Assembly: GCF_009362785.1 (NCBI RefSeq)
Contig: NZ_WHNQ01000020.1
Coordinates: 62,001-126,000 of the forward strand
Reading direction: 5' to 3'
Source: Paraburkholderia atlantica
Lineage (GTDB): Bacteria; Pseudomonadota; Gammaproteobacteria; Burkholderiales; Burkholderiaceae
DNA length: 64,000 bases
Part shown: positions 50,600 through 59,509 of the stretch, piece by piece
Layout: each line of letters starts with the position of its first letter
Position numbering within the stretch: the stretch's first letter is position 1
Made by a program: the position numbers and the translations under genes
The notes under the pieces: model-generated
The model's input: the letters and a program-made list of their open reading frames with translations, nothing else
Database searches by the model: none
What the model was told of the DNA's origin: nothing

Positions 50600-51636
50600 T
50601 TGAGCAATCCTTTTTGCCATGTCAGCAGACGATCGCGCACGCGAAACAGCAACGTGATGAGCCCCGAGCACATCAGCGCCATCACGAGCAGCGCGGCGTA
50701 CATGTTCGAATAGGCGGCCCAGCCCTGCGCCCATTGCAGATACCAGCCGAGGCCCGCTTTCACGCCCATCATCTCCGCGACGATCAACACCGCGAACGAC
50801 GCGCCCAGACCCATGAACAGCCCGACGAATACCGAAGGCAACGCAGCCGGAATGGCGACGCGAAGAATCAGGAACGATGGCCGCGCGCCGAGAGTGCGGG
50901 CCACGTCGTAATACGCGGAACTCACGCTCGCTACACCGGACCATGTGAGCACGGCGACCGGGAACGCGGCAGCGAGTGCGATCAGGAACACGCTTGCGCT
51001 GAAGCTCGACGGGAAAAAGAAGAAGGCGAGCGGCAGCCACGCGGTGGCGGGCAACGGACCCACGAGGCGCAGGACCGGATGAAGCCAATACCCCACCGCC
51101 TTCGACCAGCCGATGCTGACGCCGATCACGAAGCCCGCCAGCGCCCCGCACACGTAGCCGTACGCGAGCAACACGAACGAGTGACCGACGCTCGACGCGA
51201 GTCTCGGCAGATCGTCCGCATAGACGGCGAGCAATGCTTGCGGGGGCGCGAAGAACGGACGCGGCAGCCATTCGAGCTGCGCGGTGACCACTTCCCATGC
51301 CGTCAATCCGATAGACAGCGCCAACAGCCAGGGCGTCGCGTTGAGCCACGCCTGCACGCGCAGACGCTTTGCGCTTGCCGCTGGTGTCGAGGTATTCACT
51401 CGCCAGCCCGCCACGCCGATACCCGCCGATAACACCGCGAACAGCAGCTTGAGGATCAGCAGTTCACGCGTGTATGGCCAGTCGTCGAGTGCGGGCCACC
51501 ACTGCGTGATCGCCGCGCCGCCGAGCCATCCAAGCGCGGCGAGCCCGGACACGATCAGCTTGGGGTCGTGTCGCGCAGTGCTCGCGGCATCGGCGGCAAG
51601 ATTGGCCCGAGGGAAAGTTTGAGTTTGCGTGGACAT
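50593..51636 (-). CDS. ABC transporter permease, aliphatic sulfonate type (SsuC-like), extended N-terminus
   Basis: A 347-residue inner-membrane protein, about 80 residues longer than typical SsuC because of extra N-terminal hydrophobic segments (LIVSGLAALGWLGGAAI and LLILKLLFAVLSAGIG). The core follows with the EAA loop DVARTLGARPSFLILRVAIP and the end LLTWQKGLLKW. It lies between the binding protein (51658-52671) and the ATPase (overlap of a few bases). The extension may be an added regulatory membrane segment. Confidence 0.86.
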   Translation of the reverse strand: MSTQTQTFPRANLAADAASTARHDPKLIVSGLAALGWLGGAAITQWWPALDDWPYTRELLILKLLFAVLSAGIGVAGWRVNTSTPAASAKRLRVQAWLNATPWLLALSIGLTAWEVVTAQLEWLPRPFFAPPQALLAVYADDLPRLASSVGHSFVLLAYGYVCGALAGFVIGVSIGWSKAVGYWLHPVLRLVGPLPATAWLPLAFFFFPSSFSASVFLIALAAAFPVAVLTWSGVASVSSAYYDVARTLGARPSFLILRVAIPAALPSVFVGLFMGLGASFAVLIVAEMMGVKAGLGWYLQWAQGWAAYSNMYAALLVMALMCSGLITLLFRVRDRLLTWQKGLLKW

Positions 51637-51657
51637 GTCGCGCTCCGTCAGTCGAGG

Positions 51658-52671
51658 TCATGCGCTGGCAAGATGGGTTTCTGAAATCGCGCGCACGTCG
51701 ATCCGGCGTGGCAGGATCGCGTCGCGGTTCGCGCTGTCGGCTACTTTTTGCAGCGCTTCGATGTCCGCGTCGGTGACGAAGTGCTGCTTCAGCGAAGCGC
51801 GCTGCGTGATCTGCTTCGCGGCGTCGAGTGGCGAGCGCGTGAGCGTCGCGTAGATCTGCGCATAGGCATCGGGGTTCGCAAGGGCCCAATCGCCGGCGCG
51901 TTGATAGCGCTTCAGGACATCGGCAATCGCCGCGCGTTTGCGCGGGTCCGTCAGCGAGTTGCCTGACGCAGTGATGAAGCCGAGGCCGCTGTTGATCCCG
52001 CTGCCATCGCGCAGCACCCGGCCGCCGCGCTGCACGGCGATTCCGTAGTACGGGTCGAAGGTCGCCCACACTTCGATCGAACCGGACGCGAAGGCGGCGA
52101 ACGCGTCGACCGGCAGAATGAAGCGCACGTTGACGTCATCCTTCGATAAACCCGCTTCCGCCAACGCGCCATAAAGCTGGAACTGCGAAATGCTGCCGCG
52201 CGCCGACGAGACGAACACCGTGCGCCCCTTGAGGTCGGCCACGGTGCGAACAGTCGAATTCGGGCTCACCAGAATGCCGAGTTGCGCGCCGGACCCGACG
52301 CGGGTCGCCACGATTTTCAACGACGGGTCGCCCACCGCCGCGGCGAGAACAGGCAAGTCGCCCGCAGGCGCGAGATCGACGGCGCCCGCGCGTTGCGCTT
52401 CGAACAAGGGCGCGGCGCCCTGGAAGTTAGCCCAGCGGTATGCGTAAGGTGCGTCGTCCAGTACCTTCGATGCTTCGATCAGCGCCCGCGTTCCGCCGGC
52501 CTGATCGCCGAGCACGAGCGTTACACCGTCGCTTGCCGTGCTCGCGTTTGGACTGCCCGCGGACACGTTTTGCCCACGTGCCGCGGCGGCCACTGAGGCG
52601 AGCGGCGCTGCAGTGAGCGCACGCAACACGCGTCGCCGCGCGGAAAAAGACGTTGGAACGGAAGGGGTCAT
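51658..52671 (-). CDS. ABC transporter substrate-binding protein, aliphatic sulfonate type (SsuA-like)
   Basis: A 337-residue protein with an arginine-rich signal (SARRRVLRALTAAPLASVAA). SsuA marks: LVLGDQAGGTRALIEASKVL, YAYRWANFQGAAPLFEAQRA, DLAPAGDLPVLAAAVGD, LKGRTVFVSSARGSISQF and EVWATFDPYYGIAVQR. It heads the leftward operon with permease, ATPase and a second binding protein. An AT-rich control region lies 55-100 bases upstream. Confidence 0.87.
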   Translation of the reverse strand: MTPSVPTSFSARRRVLRALTAAPLASVAAAARGQNVSAGSPNASTASDGVTLVLGDQAGGTRALIEASKVLDDAPYAYRWANFQGAAPLFEAQRAGAVDLAPAGDLPVLAAAVGDPSLKIVATRVGSGAQLGILVSPNSTVRTVADLKGRTVFVSSARGSISQFQLYGALAEAGLSKDDVNVRFILPVDAFAAFASGSIEVWATFDPYYGIAVQRGGRVLRDGSGINSGLGFITASGNSLTDPRKRAAIADVLKRYQRAGDWALANPDAYAQIYATLTRSPLDAAKQITQRASLKQHFVTDADIEALQKVADSANRDAILPRRIDVRAISETHLASA

Positions 52672-52724
52672 AAGTCCTCGCCGAAGATAGTCAACACAGC
52701 GTAGCGAGGAAGGACCCGCGTGAG

Positions 52725-52775
52725 AATTATTCGATTTCGATATGTTTATATTTATTCAATATTTATGTTTTGCAT
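52725..52775 (-). promoter_or_regulatory. AT-rich upstream region of the sulfonate operon (possible CysB/SsuR target)
   Basis: About 50 bases are strikingly AT-rich compared with the surroundings and contain ATATGTTTAT (52740-52749), also present upstream of the ssuD-like gene at 40279. The position, 55-100 bases before the start at 52671, suits activation by a LysR-type sulfur regulator. Assignment is inference. Confidence 0.45.
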
Positions 52776-52797
52776 GTCAGCAACGCAGGTAAGCGCG

Positions 52798-52820
52798 CGG
52801 CTCTCGCCATGCGAGAGCCG
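52798..52820. terminator. Hairpin after the Liv-type operon
   Basis: CGGCTCTCGC and GCGAGAGCCG form a perfect 10-bp stem with a 3-base loop, 16 bases beyond the LivM-type stop. No T run follows leftward, so termination may be inefficient or factor-assisted. Confidence 0.5.
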
Positions 52821-52835
52821 TAGGATTCGCGGAGC

Positions 52836-53729
52836 TTAAGCCTTGCTCGCCGCGTCGCGTGCGACCCTGAACCGGTACTCCCGCACGAAACCATCAGGCT
52901 TGAAGATCAGCGCGAGGATCAGGCCCAGTCCAACCAGCATCAGCCGCAACGCCGCAAGCTGACTCGACGACAACCACGCCACATAGTCGTTGACGAAACG
53001 TGTGCCCTCCAGCAGCAGCACCACCGTGAACACACTCAGCAGCATGCCGCGATTGCTGCCCCGTCCGCCGATAATCACGCTCATGAACGCATAGGCGGTC
53101 AGGATCGGACCAAACTGCGTCGGGTCGATGTACTGGTAGTAGAACGCATGCAGACAGCCCGCGAGGCCGATCGCGCCGCCGCCCAGCGCGAACAGACGCA
53201 GGCGCAGCGTCAGCACGTTCTTGCCAAGCGTCGCGGCGACCAGCGGATCGTCGCGAACGGCACGGGCGGCGCGGCTGAGCGGTGCGCGCGCAACCAGTTC
53301 GAACAGCGCGAACACGCCCGCGAGCAACGCGAGCGTCAGCAGCAGCAAGGGCACGTCGCCGTTAAGAGGCCGCGCGATGTTCGAGATGCCGAGACTGCCG
53401 CGCGTCAGCCACTCCTCGTGGATCGCCACGAGCTTCAGACACTCCGCCGCGCCGAGCGTGACGATGGCGAGATAGTCGTCGGAGAGGCGGATGGAAATGA
53501 GGCTGACGCCTGCGCTCGCCAGCGCGGTGAGCGCGACTGCGACGAGCATCGCGAGCCACGGATCAAAGCCGCTCTTCGTCAGTTGCGCGCACAGATAAGC
53601 GGCGAGCATGTAGAAACCGAACAGCCCGAAATTGACGAGCCCTGTCAGGCCCCATTGCAGATTCAGCCCGAGCGCCGCGATGCCCGCAATCGCGACCAGC
53701 ATCAGTAGTGAGATGAGATACGGTGTCAT
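52836..53729 (-). CDS. Branched-chain amino acid-type ABC transporter permease (LivM-like)
   Basis: A 297-residue inner-membrane protein with about eight to nine hydrophobic segments. LivM marks: GLNLQWGLTGLVNFGLFGFY near residue 22, RLSDDYLAIVTLGAAECLKL, RAVRDDPLVAATLGKNVLTL and GGRGSNRGMLLSVFTVVLL. It is the last gene of the leftward operon and pairs with the LivH-like permease 9 bases upstream. HAAT-family transporters carry amino acids, amides, urea or aromatic acids; the linked monooxygenase suggests a sulfur- or amine-containing ligand. Confidence 0.87.
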   Translation of the reverse strand: MTPYLISLLMLVAIAGIAALGLNLQWGLTGLVNFGLFGFYMLAAYLCAQLTKSGFDPWLAMLVAVALTALASAGVSLISIRLSDDYLAIVTLGAAECLKLVAIHEEWLTRGSLGISNIARPLNGDVPLLLLTLALLAGVFALFELVARAPLSRAARAVRDDPLVAATLGKNVLTLRLRLFALGGGAIGLAGCLHAFYYQYIDPTQFGPILTAYAFMSVIIGGRGSNRGMLLSVFTVVLLLEGTRFVNDYVAWLSSSQLAALRLMLVGLGLILALIFKPDGFVREYRFRVARDAASKA

Positions 53730-53738
53730 GTGCGAGAC

Positions 53739-54617
53739 CTAGCGAGTGACGCGCGGCTGCCCGAACACGCCCCACGGGCGCACCAGCAGCAACGCGCTGA
53801 GCACGACGAAAGCGACCGCAGTGCGATAGTGCGGCGCGATCACGAGCGTCGAGAGTTCGGACGCCACGCCCATCACGAGCGCGCCGAACACGGCGGCCAT
53901 CGGCTTATCGATGCCACCGAGAATCGCCGCGGCGAACACGGGCAGCAGATAGTTCCAGCCCATCTGTGGATCGAGCGTCGCATCGAGCCCGACTAGCAGC
54001 CCCGCTGCGCTCGCGAGCGCGCCGCTCACGAACCACATCGCGGACACCGTGCGGTCGCGCGAGATTCCGCGCACCGAAGCGAGCGCCGCGTTGTCGGCGA
54101 CGGCGCGCATCGCGCGTCCGAGACGCGTGTGGCCGAACAGTGCCCAGACCACGGCAAGGCCCGCAAGACCGACCGCGACGATCAGCCATTGCTCGTGATT
54201 CACGCGCAATCCGCCGAGCGGTTCGAGCGCGGCGAAGCGCGTCGGCCGCGCGGGCTCCACGTCGTAGCCGAGCGGCGTGCTGCCCGCGACGAAGCGCACC
54301 GCGTTCTCCAGCACCAGTGCGACACCCATGCTCGCCACCAGCAGCGTCACGCCGGAGCGTTCGCGCAGCGGGCGATACACCAGCCAGTCGACCGCGACCG
54401 CGATCAGTCCGCCGAGCACCATCCCCGCGAGCGCAGCGAAAGCGATCGGCCATCCGAGCTTGACGTTGAAGAAGTAGATGATGTAAGCGCCGAGCGTGAG
54501 CATCGCGCCGATCGCGAAGTTGGCGAAGCGCAGGATGCTGAAGCTCAGCGCGAGCGCCAGCGCCGGCAGCGCGACGAGCAGGCCCGAGACCAGTCCGTTG
54601 AAAAGAATTTGCAGCAT
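53739..54617 (-). CDS. Branched-chain amino acid-type ABC transporter permease (LivH-like)
   Basis: A 292-residue inner-membrane protein. LivH marks: QILFNGLVSGLLVALPALAL, SILRFANFAIGAMLTLGAYI, GRAMRAVADNAALASVRGIS and PVFAAAILGGIDKPMAAVFG. It lies 12 bases after the LivF-like ATPase gene and 9 bases before the LivM-like gene. Confidence 0.88.
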   Translation of the reverse strand: MLQILFNGLVSGLLVALPALALALSFSILRFANFAIGAMLTLGAYIIYFFNVKLGWPIAFAALAGMVLGGLIAVAVDWLVYRPLRERSGVTLLVASMGVALVLENAVRFVAGSTPLGYDVEPARPTRFAALEPLGGLRVNHEQWLIVAVGLAGLAVVWALFGHTRLGRAMRAVADNAALASVRGISRDRTVSAMWFVSGALASAAGLLVGLDATLDPQMGWNYLLPVFAAAILGGIDKPMAAVFGALVMGVASELSTLVIAPHYRTAVAFVVLSALLLVRPWGVFGQPRVTR

Positions 54618-54629
54618 CGTGTACGCGAA

Positions 54630-55376
54630 TCAGTGAGTCTCGGACGCGTCGAGCGGCGCGCCGAGGTAGAGGCGGTGCAAACGGTCATCGGCGAGAAGCT
54701 CTTGCGCCGGGGCGAGAAGGCGCACCTGTCCCGCAACGAGAACGAGCCCGCGATCCGCCGCCGACAAACCGAGCTTCACGTTCTGCTCGATCATCAGCAG
54801 CGTGATGCCCGCCGCACGAATCCGCGCGATCGATTCGAACAGCAGGCCCGCGTTGCGGGGCGAAAGGCCCGCGGAAGGCTCATCCAGCACCAGCAGCGAA
54901 GGCGTCTGCATTAGCGCGGCCGCAATCGCCACCATCTGCCGCTGACCGCCGCTCAGCAGACCCGCGCTCGCGGAAAGGCGGTCGCGGATCTCGGGGAAAA
55001 GCTGCAACACATAATCGAGCCGCTCGCGCCGCGCCGAGCCTTCCGTGCGCGGATGCAAAAACTCCCAGCCGAGCCGCAGGTTATCCGCCACCGAGAGATT
55101 GGCGAAAACATTGCGCTCCTGCGGTACGTACGCGAGACCAAGCCGCGCTCGCGCCGGTGCGTTGAGCGTTTCGACCTGGGTTCCCTGCAATGCGATCGAC
55201 CCACGCGAAGTCCGCAAAAGCCCCACTACGGTTTTGAGCAGCGTGGACTTACCCGAACCGTTCGGCCCGACGACGGTAAGCGCGCCGCCCTGCTCCAGTT
55301 CGATATCGACGCCGTGCAGAATGTCTTTACCGGCGTAGCCCGCATGCACGCCATGCAACGTCAGCGCCGCGCTCAT
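54630..55376 (-). CDS. Branched-chain amino acid-type ABC transporter ATP-binding protein (LivF-like)
   Basis: A 248-residue ATPase; ATG 55376 overlaps the LivG-like stop (ATGA). Walker A is GPNGSGKST, Q-loop YVPQERNVFANLSV, signature LSGGQRQMVAIAAAL, Walker B LLVLDEPSAGLSP and H-loop LMIEQN. LSGGxxQMxAI with DEPSxGL and EQN is the LivF pattern. It works as a heterodimer with the LivG-like ATPase. Confidence 0.89.
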   Translation of the reverse strand: MSAALTLHGVHAGYAGKDILHGVDIELEQGGALTVVGPNGSGKSTLLKTVVGLLRTSRGSIALQGTQVETLNAPARARLGLAYVPQERNVFANLSVADNLRLGWEFLHPRTEGSARRERLDYVLQLFPEIRDRLSASAGLLSGGQRQMVAIAAALMQTPSLLVLDEPSAGLSPRNAGLLFESIARIRAAGITLLMIEQNVKLGLSAADRGLVLVAGQVRLLAPAQELLADDRLHRLYLGAPLDASETH

Positions 55377-56143
55377 GCCGCTGCTCCGAGATAGGCTTCC
55401 TGCACACGCGCATCGGTGGTGACGGCATCGAACGTGCCCTGGGTCAGCACGCGGCCTTCGGCGAGCACATACACGTGATCGCACAGCGCAGCCATCATCT
55501 CCATGTTGTGTTCGACGATGCCGAAGGTCATGCCTTCATCGCGCAGTTCGAGAATGAACGCACTCAGTTCGTCGATCAGTGCGGGATTGACACCAGCAGC
55601 AGGCTCGTCGAGCAGCAGGATCGACGGTTCGAGCATCAATGCGCGGCATAACTCCAGCAGCTTTTTCTGACCGCCCGAGAGCACCCCGGCCGGTTCGTCG
55701 GCGAGATGAGTAAGGCGCACGCGAGCGAGCAGCGACAACGCCCGTTCGATCGCGCGTTCTTCCGCGCGCCGCACGCTGCGCCGCGAAAACAGCAAGCCGG
55801 TGATAGTTTCGCCGCGCTGCGCGGGTGCCGCGAGCAGCAGGTTCTCCAGCACCGAGAGACTGTCCAGTTCGCGCGAAATCTGGAACGTGCGGCCAATTCC
55901 CAGATGCGCGCGCGCATGAACCGCGAGCCGCGCGATGTCCCGACCACCAAGAGTCACCGCGCCGCGCTGCGGCCGCAGCGTGCCTGCAAGCACGTTGAAT
56001 AGACTGGACTTGCCCGCGCCGTTCGGCCCGACCAGCCCCGTGATGCGGCCCGCGCGCAGACCGAGCGACGCATCGTCGAGCGCGCGCACGCCGCCGAAAG
56101 AGACGCTCACGTGCGCGACCGCCAACGAGAGGTCTTCCTTCAT
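55373..56143 (-). CDS. Branched-chain amino acid-type ABC transporter ATP-binding protein (LivG-like)
   Basis: A 256-residue ATPase. Walker A is GPNGAGKSS, Q-loop GRTFQISRELDSLSV, signature LSGGQKKLLELCRAL, Walker B ILLLDEPAAGVNP and H-loop GIVEHNMEMM. These are LivG features. It overlaps the binding-protein gene upstream and the LivF-like gene downstream by 4 bases each, so all are translated together. Confidence 0.89.
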   Translation of the reverse strand: MKEDLSLAVAHVSVSFGGVRALDDASLGLRAGRITGLVGPNGAGKSSLFNVLAGTLRPQRGAVTLGGRDIARLAVHARAHLGIGRTFQISRELDSLSVLENLLLAAPAQRGETITGLLFSRRSVRRAEERAIERALSLLARVRLTHLADEPAGVLSGGQKKLLELCRALMLEPSILLLDEPAAGVNPALIDELSAFILELRDEGMTFGIVEHNMEMMAALCDHVYVLAEGRVLTQGTFDAVTTDARVQEAYLGAAA

Positions 56144-57381
56144 CGGAGCGTGTCGATCAACTGGTTCGCGCCGTTCTTGATCACGAAGTGGCCATATTCG
56201 CGGTTCAACTGATCGCCGGTCGGCGTGAAGCGGAAACTCGATCCCGCGCCGCTATACGAGATGGCCTGCTTCGCGCGGAGCGCCTTGAGGCCATCGACGG
56301 GATTCTCGACGCTCTTTGCGTTGGGCCCACTACCGTTGACGACTGGCAGAATCGACTTCGCAAACACGGCCGGATCGGCGCTGCCCGCATGTTCGATAGC
56401 GAGTGCCAGCACGGAGATTTCGTCCCACACGTTCGACGGGAAGATCGCGAGCGTATTCGCCGGAATGCCCGCGCGGTGCGCGAAGGTCTTGTATGCGGTC
56501 GAACTTGCGGGCGGAATCGATTGAATATGGTGAATGCCCTCGGCCACGCTCTTGCCGACGTTCTTGATGAACGCGCCTTCCGCATCCGCCGCCGACGAAT
56601 TCGCATAGATGCGCGAATCGCTGAAGCCGCTGCGATAGACCTCGCGCGCGATCGCCGACAGGTCCGGCAGATAGCTCGGCAGGAACACCGCGTCCGGCTT
56701 TTTGCCGAACACCTTTTCGACTTCCGCGCGATACGACGGCTGATTCGGATTGTAGTACACCACGTCGAGAATCTTGCCGCCGCCCTTTTTGAAGGCATCG
56801 ACGAAGGGGTTCACCATGCTCAGCGTGAACGGCGTCTGCAACGCAAGCACCGACGCCGTACGCGCGCCGTCCTTCAGCGCCGCGCGTGCGAATATCGCGC
56901 CCCAGTCAGTGCCGCGCGCCTGAAAGCGCCACACGAGCCCCTGATTGTCGCCTTGCGTGACTTCGTCGCCCGAACCGGTGACGAAGAGCGGCACGCCCTT
57001 CTCGATGGTGATCGGCTTGATCGCCATCGCGACTGCGCTGCTCCATACGCCGACAATCGCCGACACCTTCGACACGTCCAACAGCTTGCGCGCAGCGGCG
57101 ACGCCAGCGGTCGGATTGCTCTCGTCATCCTCGACGACGATCTCGATCTTGCGGCCGCCCAGCACGCCGCCGCCTTCGCTATTGATGAAGTTCGCGGCCT
57201 GCTTCGCTGCGTTGACCATGCCTTCGCCATACGCGCCGCCCGCGCCGGTGAGCGGCGCGAGCAGACCGATACGGATCGGACCGTTGTCCTGTGAGAAGGC
57301 GAGACGCGGAACGGCAAGCGCGGCGAATGCGGCGCTCGCCACGCCGAGGAAGGCGCGGCGATCGAACGAAGAATCGGACAT
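56140..57381 (-). CDS. Branched-chain amino acid-type ABC transporter substrate-binding protein (LivK-like)
   Basis: A 413-residue protein with a signal peptide that may use the Tat route (DRRAFLGVASAAFAALAVPR). Mature segments IRIGLLAPLTGAGGAYGEGM, AAKQAANFINSEGGGVLGGR and KIEIVVEDDESNPTAGVAAA are the Peripla_BP_6 opening. It lies 22 bases after the AhpD-like gene and 4 bases over the LivG-like gene. The ligand is not known. Confidence 0.87.
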   Translation of the reverse strand: MSDSSFDRRAFLGVASAAFAALAVPRLAFSQDNGPIRIGLLAPLTGAGGAYGEGMVNAAKQAANFINSEGGGVLGGRKIEIVVEDDESNPTAGVAAARKLLDVSKVSAIVGVWSSAVAMAIKPITIEKGVPLFVTGSGDEVTQGDNQGLVWRFQARGTDWGAIFARAALKDGARTASVLALQTPFTLSMVNPFVDAFKKGGGKILDVVYYNPNQPSYRAEVEKVFGKKPDAVFLPSYLPDLSAIAREVYRSGFSDSRIYANSSAADAEGAFIKNVGKSVAEGIHHIQSIPPASSTAYKTFAHRAGIPANTLAIFPSNVWDEISVLALAIEHAGSADPAVFAKSILPVVNGSGPNAKSVENPVDGLKALRAKQAISYSGAGSSFRFTPTGDQLNREYGHFVIKNGANQLIDTLR

Positions 57382-57403
57382 GTGCGAGGTTGAGAAGATG
57401 TGG

Positions 57404-57949
57404 TTAAGCCGGATGCACTGCCGTCGGGTCTTCGCCGATCTGCAATGCCTGATTGAAGCGATTGAAGAAGCCGCACAGCGAAATGCGCAGCGTCAGCTCG
57501 ACGATTTGCGCCTCGCTGAAGTGCTCGCGCAGACGTTCGAACACGTTGTCGCGAATGCGTTGCGGCGCGTTGGTCACGGCGATTGCGTACTCCACTACGA
57601 GCTTATCGACGGCATCGAGCTCTGGATGATCCGCGTAGTCGAGCAGGTTGCGCGCGCCCGCCTCGCTCACGCCTTCAACCGCAAGACGCGGTGCGTGACT
57701 GCGCACGCAGTAGTCGCAATCGTTCAGCAGCGACACCACGACAATCGAGATTTCAATGTAGCGAAACGGCACCGCGTTGCGCGCTTTCAGTTCGAGCAGC
57801 ATGCGAGGCAAATGCTCGACCGCCGGTCCTACATGCGAGAGCACGGAGAACTGATCGGCGAAATGCGCGCCGTTGCCGGTGAACGCGTTGAATAGCTGAC
57901 GCAGTTCGGGCGAGAAAGAAGATGGATCCGGTTCGCTGACGCGAGGCAT
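57404..57949 (-). CDS. Carboxymuconolactone decarboxylase/AhpD-like protein
   Basis: A 181-residue protein; start at ATG 57949. The AhpD core is LLNDCDYCVRSHAPRLAVEG with the redox pair Cys78 and Cys81 and the proton-relay His85. AhpD-type proteins reduce peroxides or protect against reactive by-products. The downstream Liv-type genes and the DmoA-like gene upstream suggest that it removes peroxide or a hydroperoxyflavin by-product of the monooxygenase. It is separated from the DmoA-like gene by 41 bases. Confidence 0.83.
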   Translation of the reverse strand: MPRVSEPDPSSFSPELRQLFNAFTGNGAHFADQFSVLSHVGPAVEHLPRMLLELKARNAVPFRYIEISIVVVSLLNDCDYCVRSHAPRLAVEGVSEAGARNLLDYADHPELDAVDKLVVEYAIAVTNAPQRIRDNVFERLREHFSEAQIVELTLRISLCGFFNRFNQALQIGEDPTAVHPA

Positions 57950-57990
57950 GGGCAATCCCGCCGTGAGAAAAGTGGATGACGGACGCACGC

Positions 57991-59367
57991 TCAGCGCGCG
58001 CCGGATTCGAAGCGAAAGCTCGCGCCTACGTGCGGTGGCTGGAGATGCGCGCCCTGCTCGAGCAGCTTGTCGCGCAAGGTGCCTTCCGTATAAGACGTCT
58101 TGTATGCGCCGCGCCGCTGCAATTCCGGCACGAGGTACTCCACCACGTCGTGGAAGGTGCGCGGCGATTCGACCCACGCGAGGTTGAAGCCGTCGATGCC
58201 GGTCTCTTCAACGAGCGCTTGCAGTTCGTCTGCGACCTGCGCCGCATCCCCGACCACCACCGCGCCGCGTCCGCCGATCGTCACGAATTCCACCGCGTCG
58301 CGCACGGTCCATTCGCGATCCGGGTCGAGCTTGCTGAACGACGCGAGCGCCGATTGGCCCGCATCCGTGTCGACGTAGGCCAAGGTATCGTCGGGCTGGT
58401 AGCGCGACAGGTCGATCCCCGTCCAGCCCGACAGCAGCGCCAGCGCGCCCTCGTAGCTCGCGCGCTGACGGTAGGCTTCGTAGCGCGCCTGCGCTTTTTC
58501 CGCGGTTTCATCGACGATCACGGTGAACATCGCGAACAGCAGCGCGCTGTCGGGCGCGCGTCCCGCTTCGACAAGCGCCGCGCGAATCGCCTGCGCCGAC
58601 TTGCGCAGACCGTTGCGCGTGGGCGCGCCGAGGAAGATGCATTCGGCGTGCTTCGCGGCGAACTGCGTGCCGCGCGTGGAGCCGCCCGCCTGAAAAAGCA
58701 GCGGCGTGCGCTGCGGCGACGGCTCGCACTGGAAGATGCCTTCGCTTTTGAAATAATGGCCCTCGTGCTCGATGGGTCGCACGCGATCGTGATCGGCATA
58801 AATGCCGCGTTCGGTGTCGCGTTTAACCGCGCCGTCCTGCCAGCTTCCTTCCCACAGCTTGTAGCAGACTTCGAGAAATTCGTCGGCGCGGTCGTAGCGT
58901 TCGTCGTGCGCGCGCAGTTGCGTCTGGCCGAGACTGCGTGCGCCGCTTTGCAGATACGACGTCACGATGTTCCAGGCGACGCGGCCGCCGGTCAGATGAT
59001 CGAGCGTGGTGAAGCGGCGCGCCAGCAGGTACGGCGCTTCATACGCGACAGAAACGGTCACGCCGAAGCCGAGATGCTTTGTCGCGTGCGCCATCAACGG
59101 GATCAGCGGCACAGGATCGTTCATCGGCACCTGCGCGGCGGTGCGCAACGCGGCGGCCGGGCTATCGCCGAGTACGTCGTAGATACCCGTCACATCGCCG
59201 AGAAAAAGGCCGTCGAACAGGCCGCGTTCCAGCGTCTGCGCGAGTTCGACCCAATAGTTCGTGTCGAGATAGCCGACCGAATTGTCGTCGGGCGCTGTCC
59301 ACTGCCCGGGTGCGAGGTGCACCACGCAATTCATCATGAAGGCATTCAGTCGTATCTGGCGAGGCAT
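57991..59367 (-). CDS. DmoA/NtaA-family FMN-dependent monooxygenase
   Basis: A 458-residue luciferase-like barrel: NAFMMNCVVHLAPGQWTAPD, TNYWVELAQTLERGLFDGLF, GGRVAWNIVTSYLQSGARSL, RTPLLFQAGGSTRGTQFAAK and HAECIFLGAPTRNG. It heads the leftward operon DmoA-AhpD-LivK-LivG-LivF-LivH-LivM. The pairing of an oxygenase with a HAAT-type importer implies that the imported compound is its substrate. The 140 bases upstream contain the promoter region, shared with the start of the rightward relics. Confidence 0.87.
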   Translation of the reverse strand: MPRQIRLNAFMMNCVVHLAPGQWTAPDDNSVGYLDTNYWVELAQTLERGLFDGLFLGDVTGIYDVLGDSPAAALRTAAQVPMNDPVPLIPLMAHATKHLGFGVTVSVAYEAPYLLARRFTTLDHLTGGRVAWNIVTSYLQSGARSLGQTQLRAHDERYDRADEFLEVCYKLWEGSWQDGAVKRDTERGIYADHDRVRPIEHEGHYFKSEGIFQCEPSPQRTPLLFQAGGSTRGTQFAAKHAECIFLGAPTRNGLRKSAQAIRAALVEAGRAPDSALLFAMFTVIVDETAEKAQARYEAYRQRASYEGALALLSGWTGIDLSRYQPDDTLAYVDTDAGQSALASFSKLDPDREWTVRDAVEFVTIGGRGAVVVGDAAQVADELQALVEETGIDGFNLAWVESPRTFHDVVEYLVPELQRRGAYKTSYTEGTLRDKLLEQGAHLQPPHVGASFRFESGAR

Positions 59368-59509
59368 GGCAGGGCTGGTGACGCTTGGGAACCGGTGATT
59401 CTATGTTTCGCATAAACGCCGCCCAACCATGCGATTCTGGTTTGCTTATCAGCGTATACATGGAATAAAAAGCACGCAGGCCGCTTACGTCGCCCGTCTC
59501 TCCCGTTGC

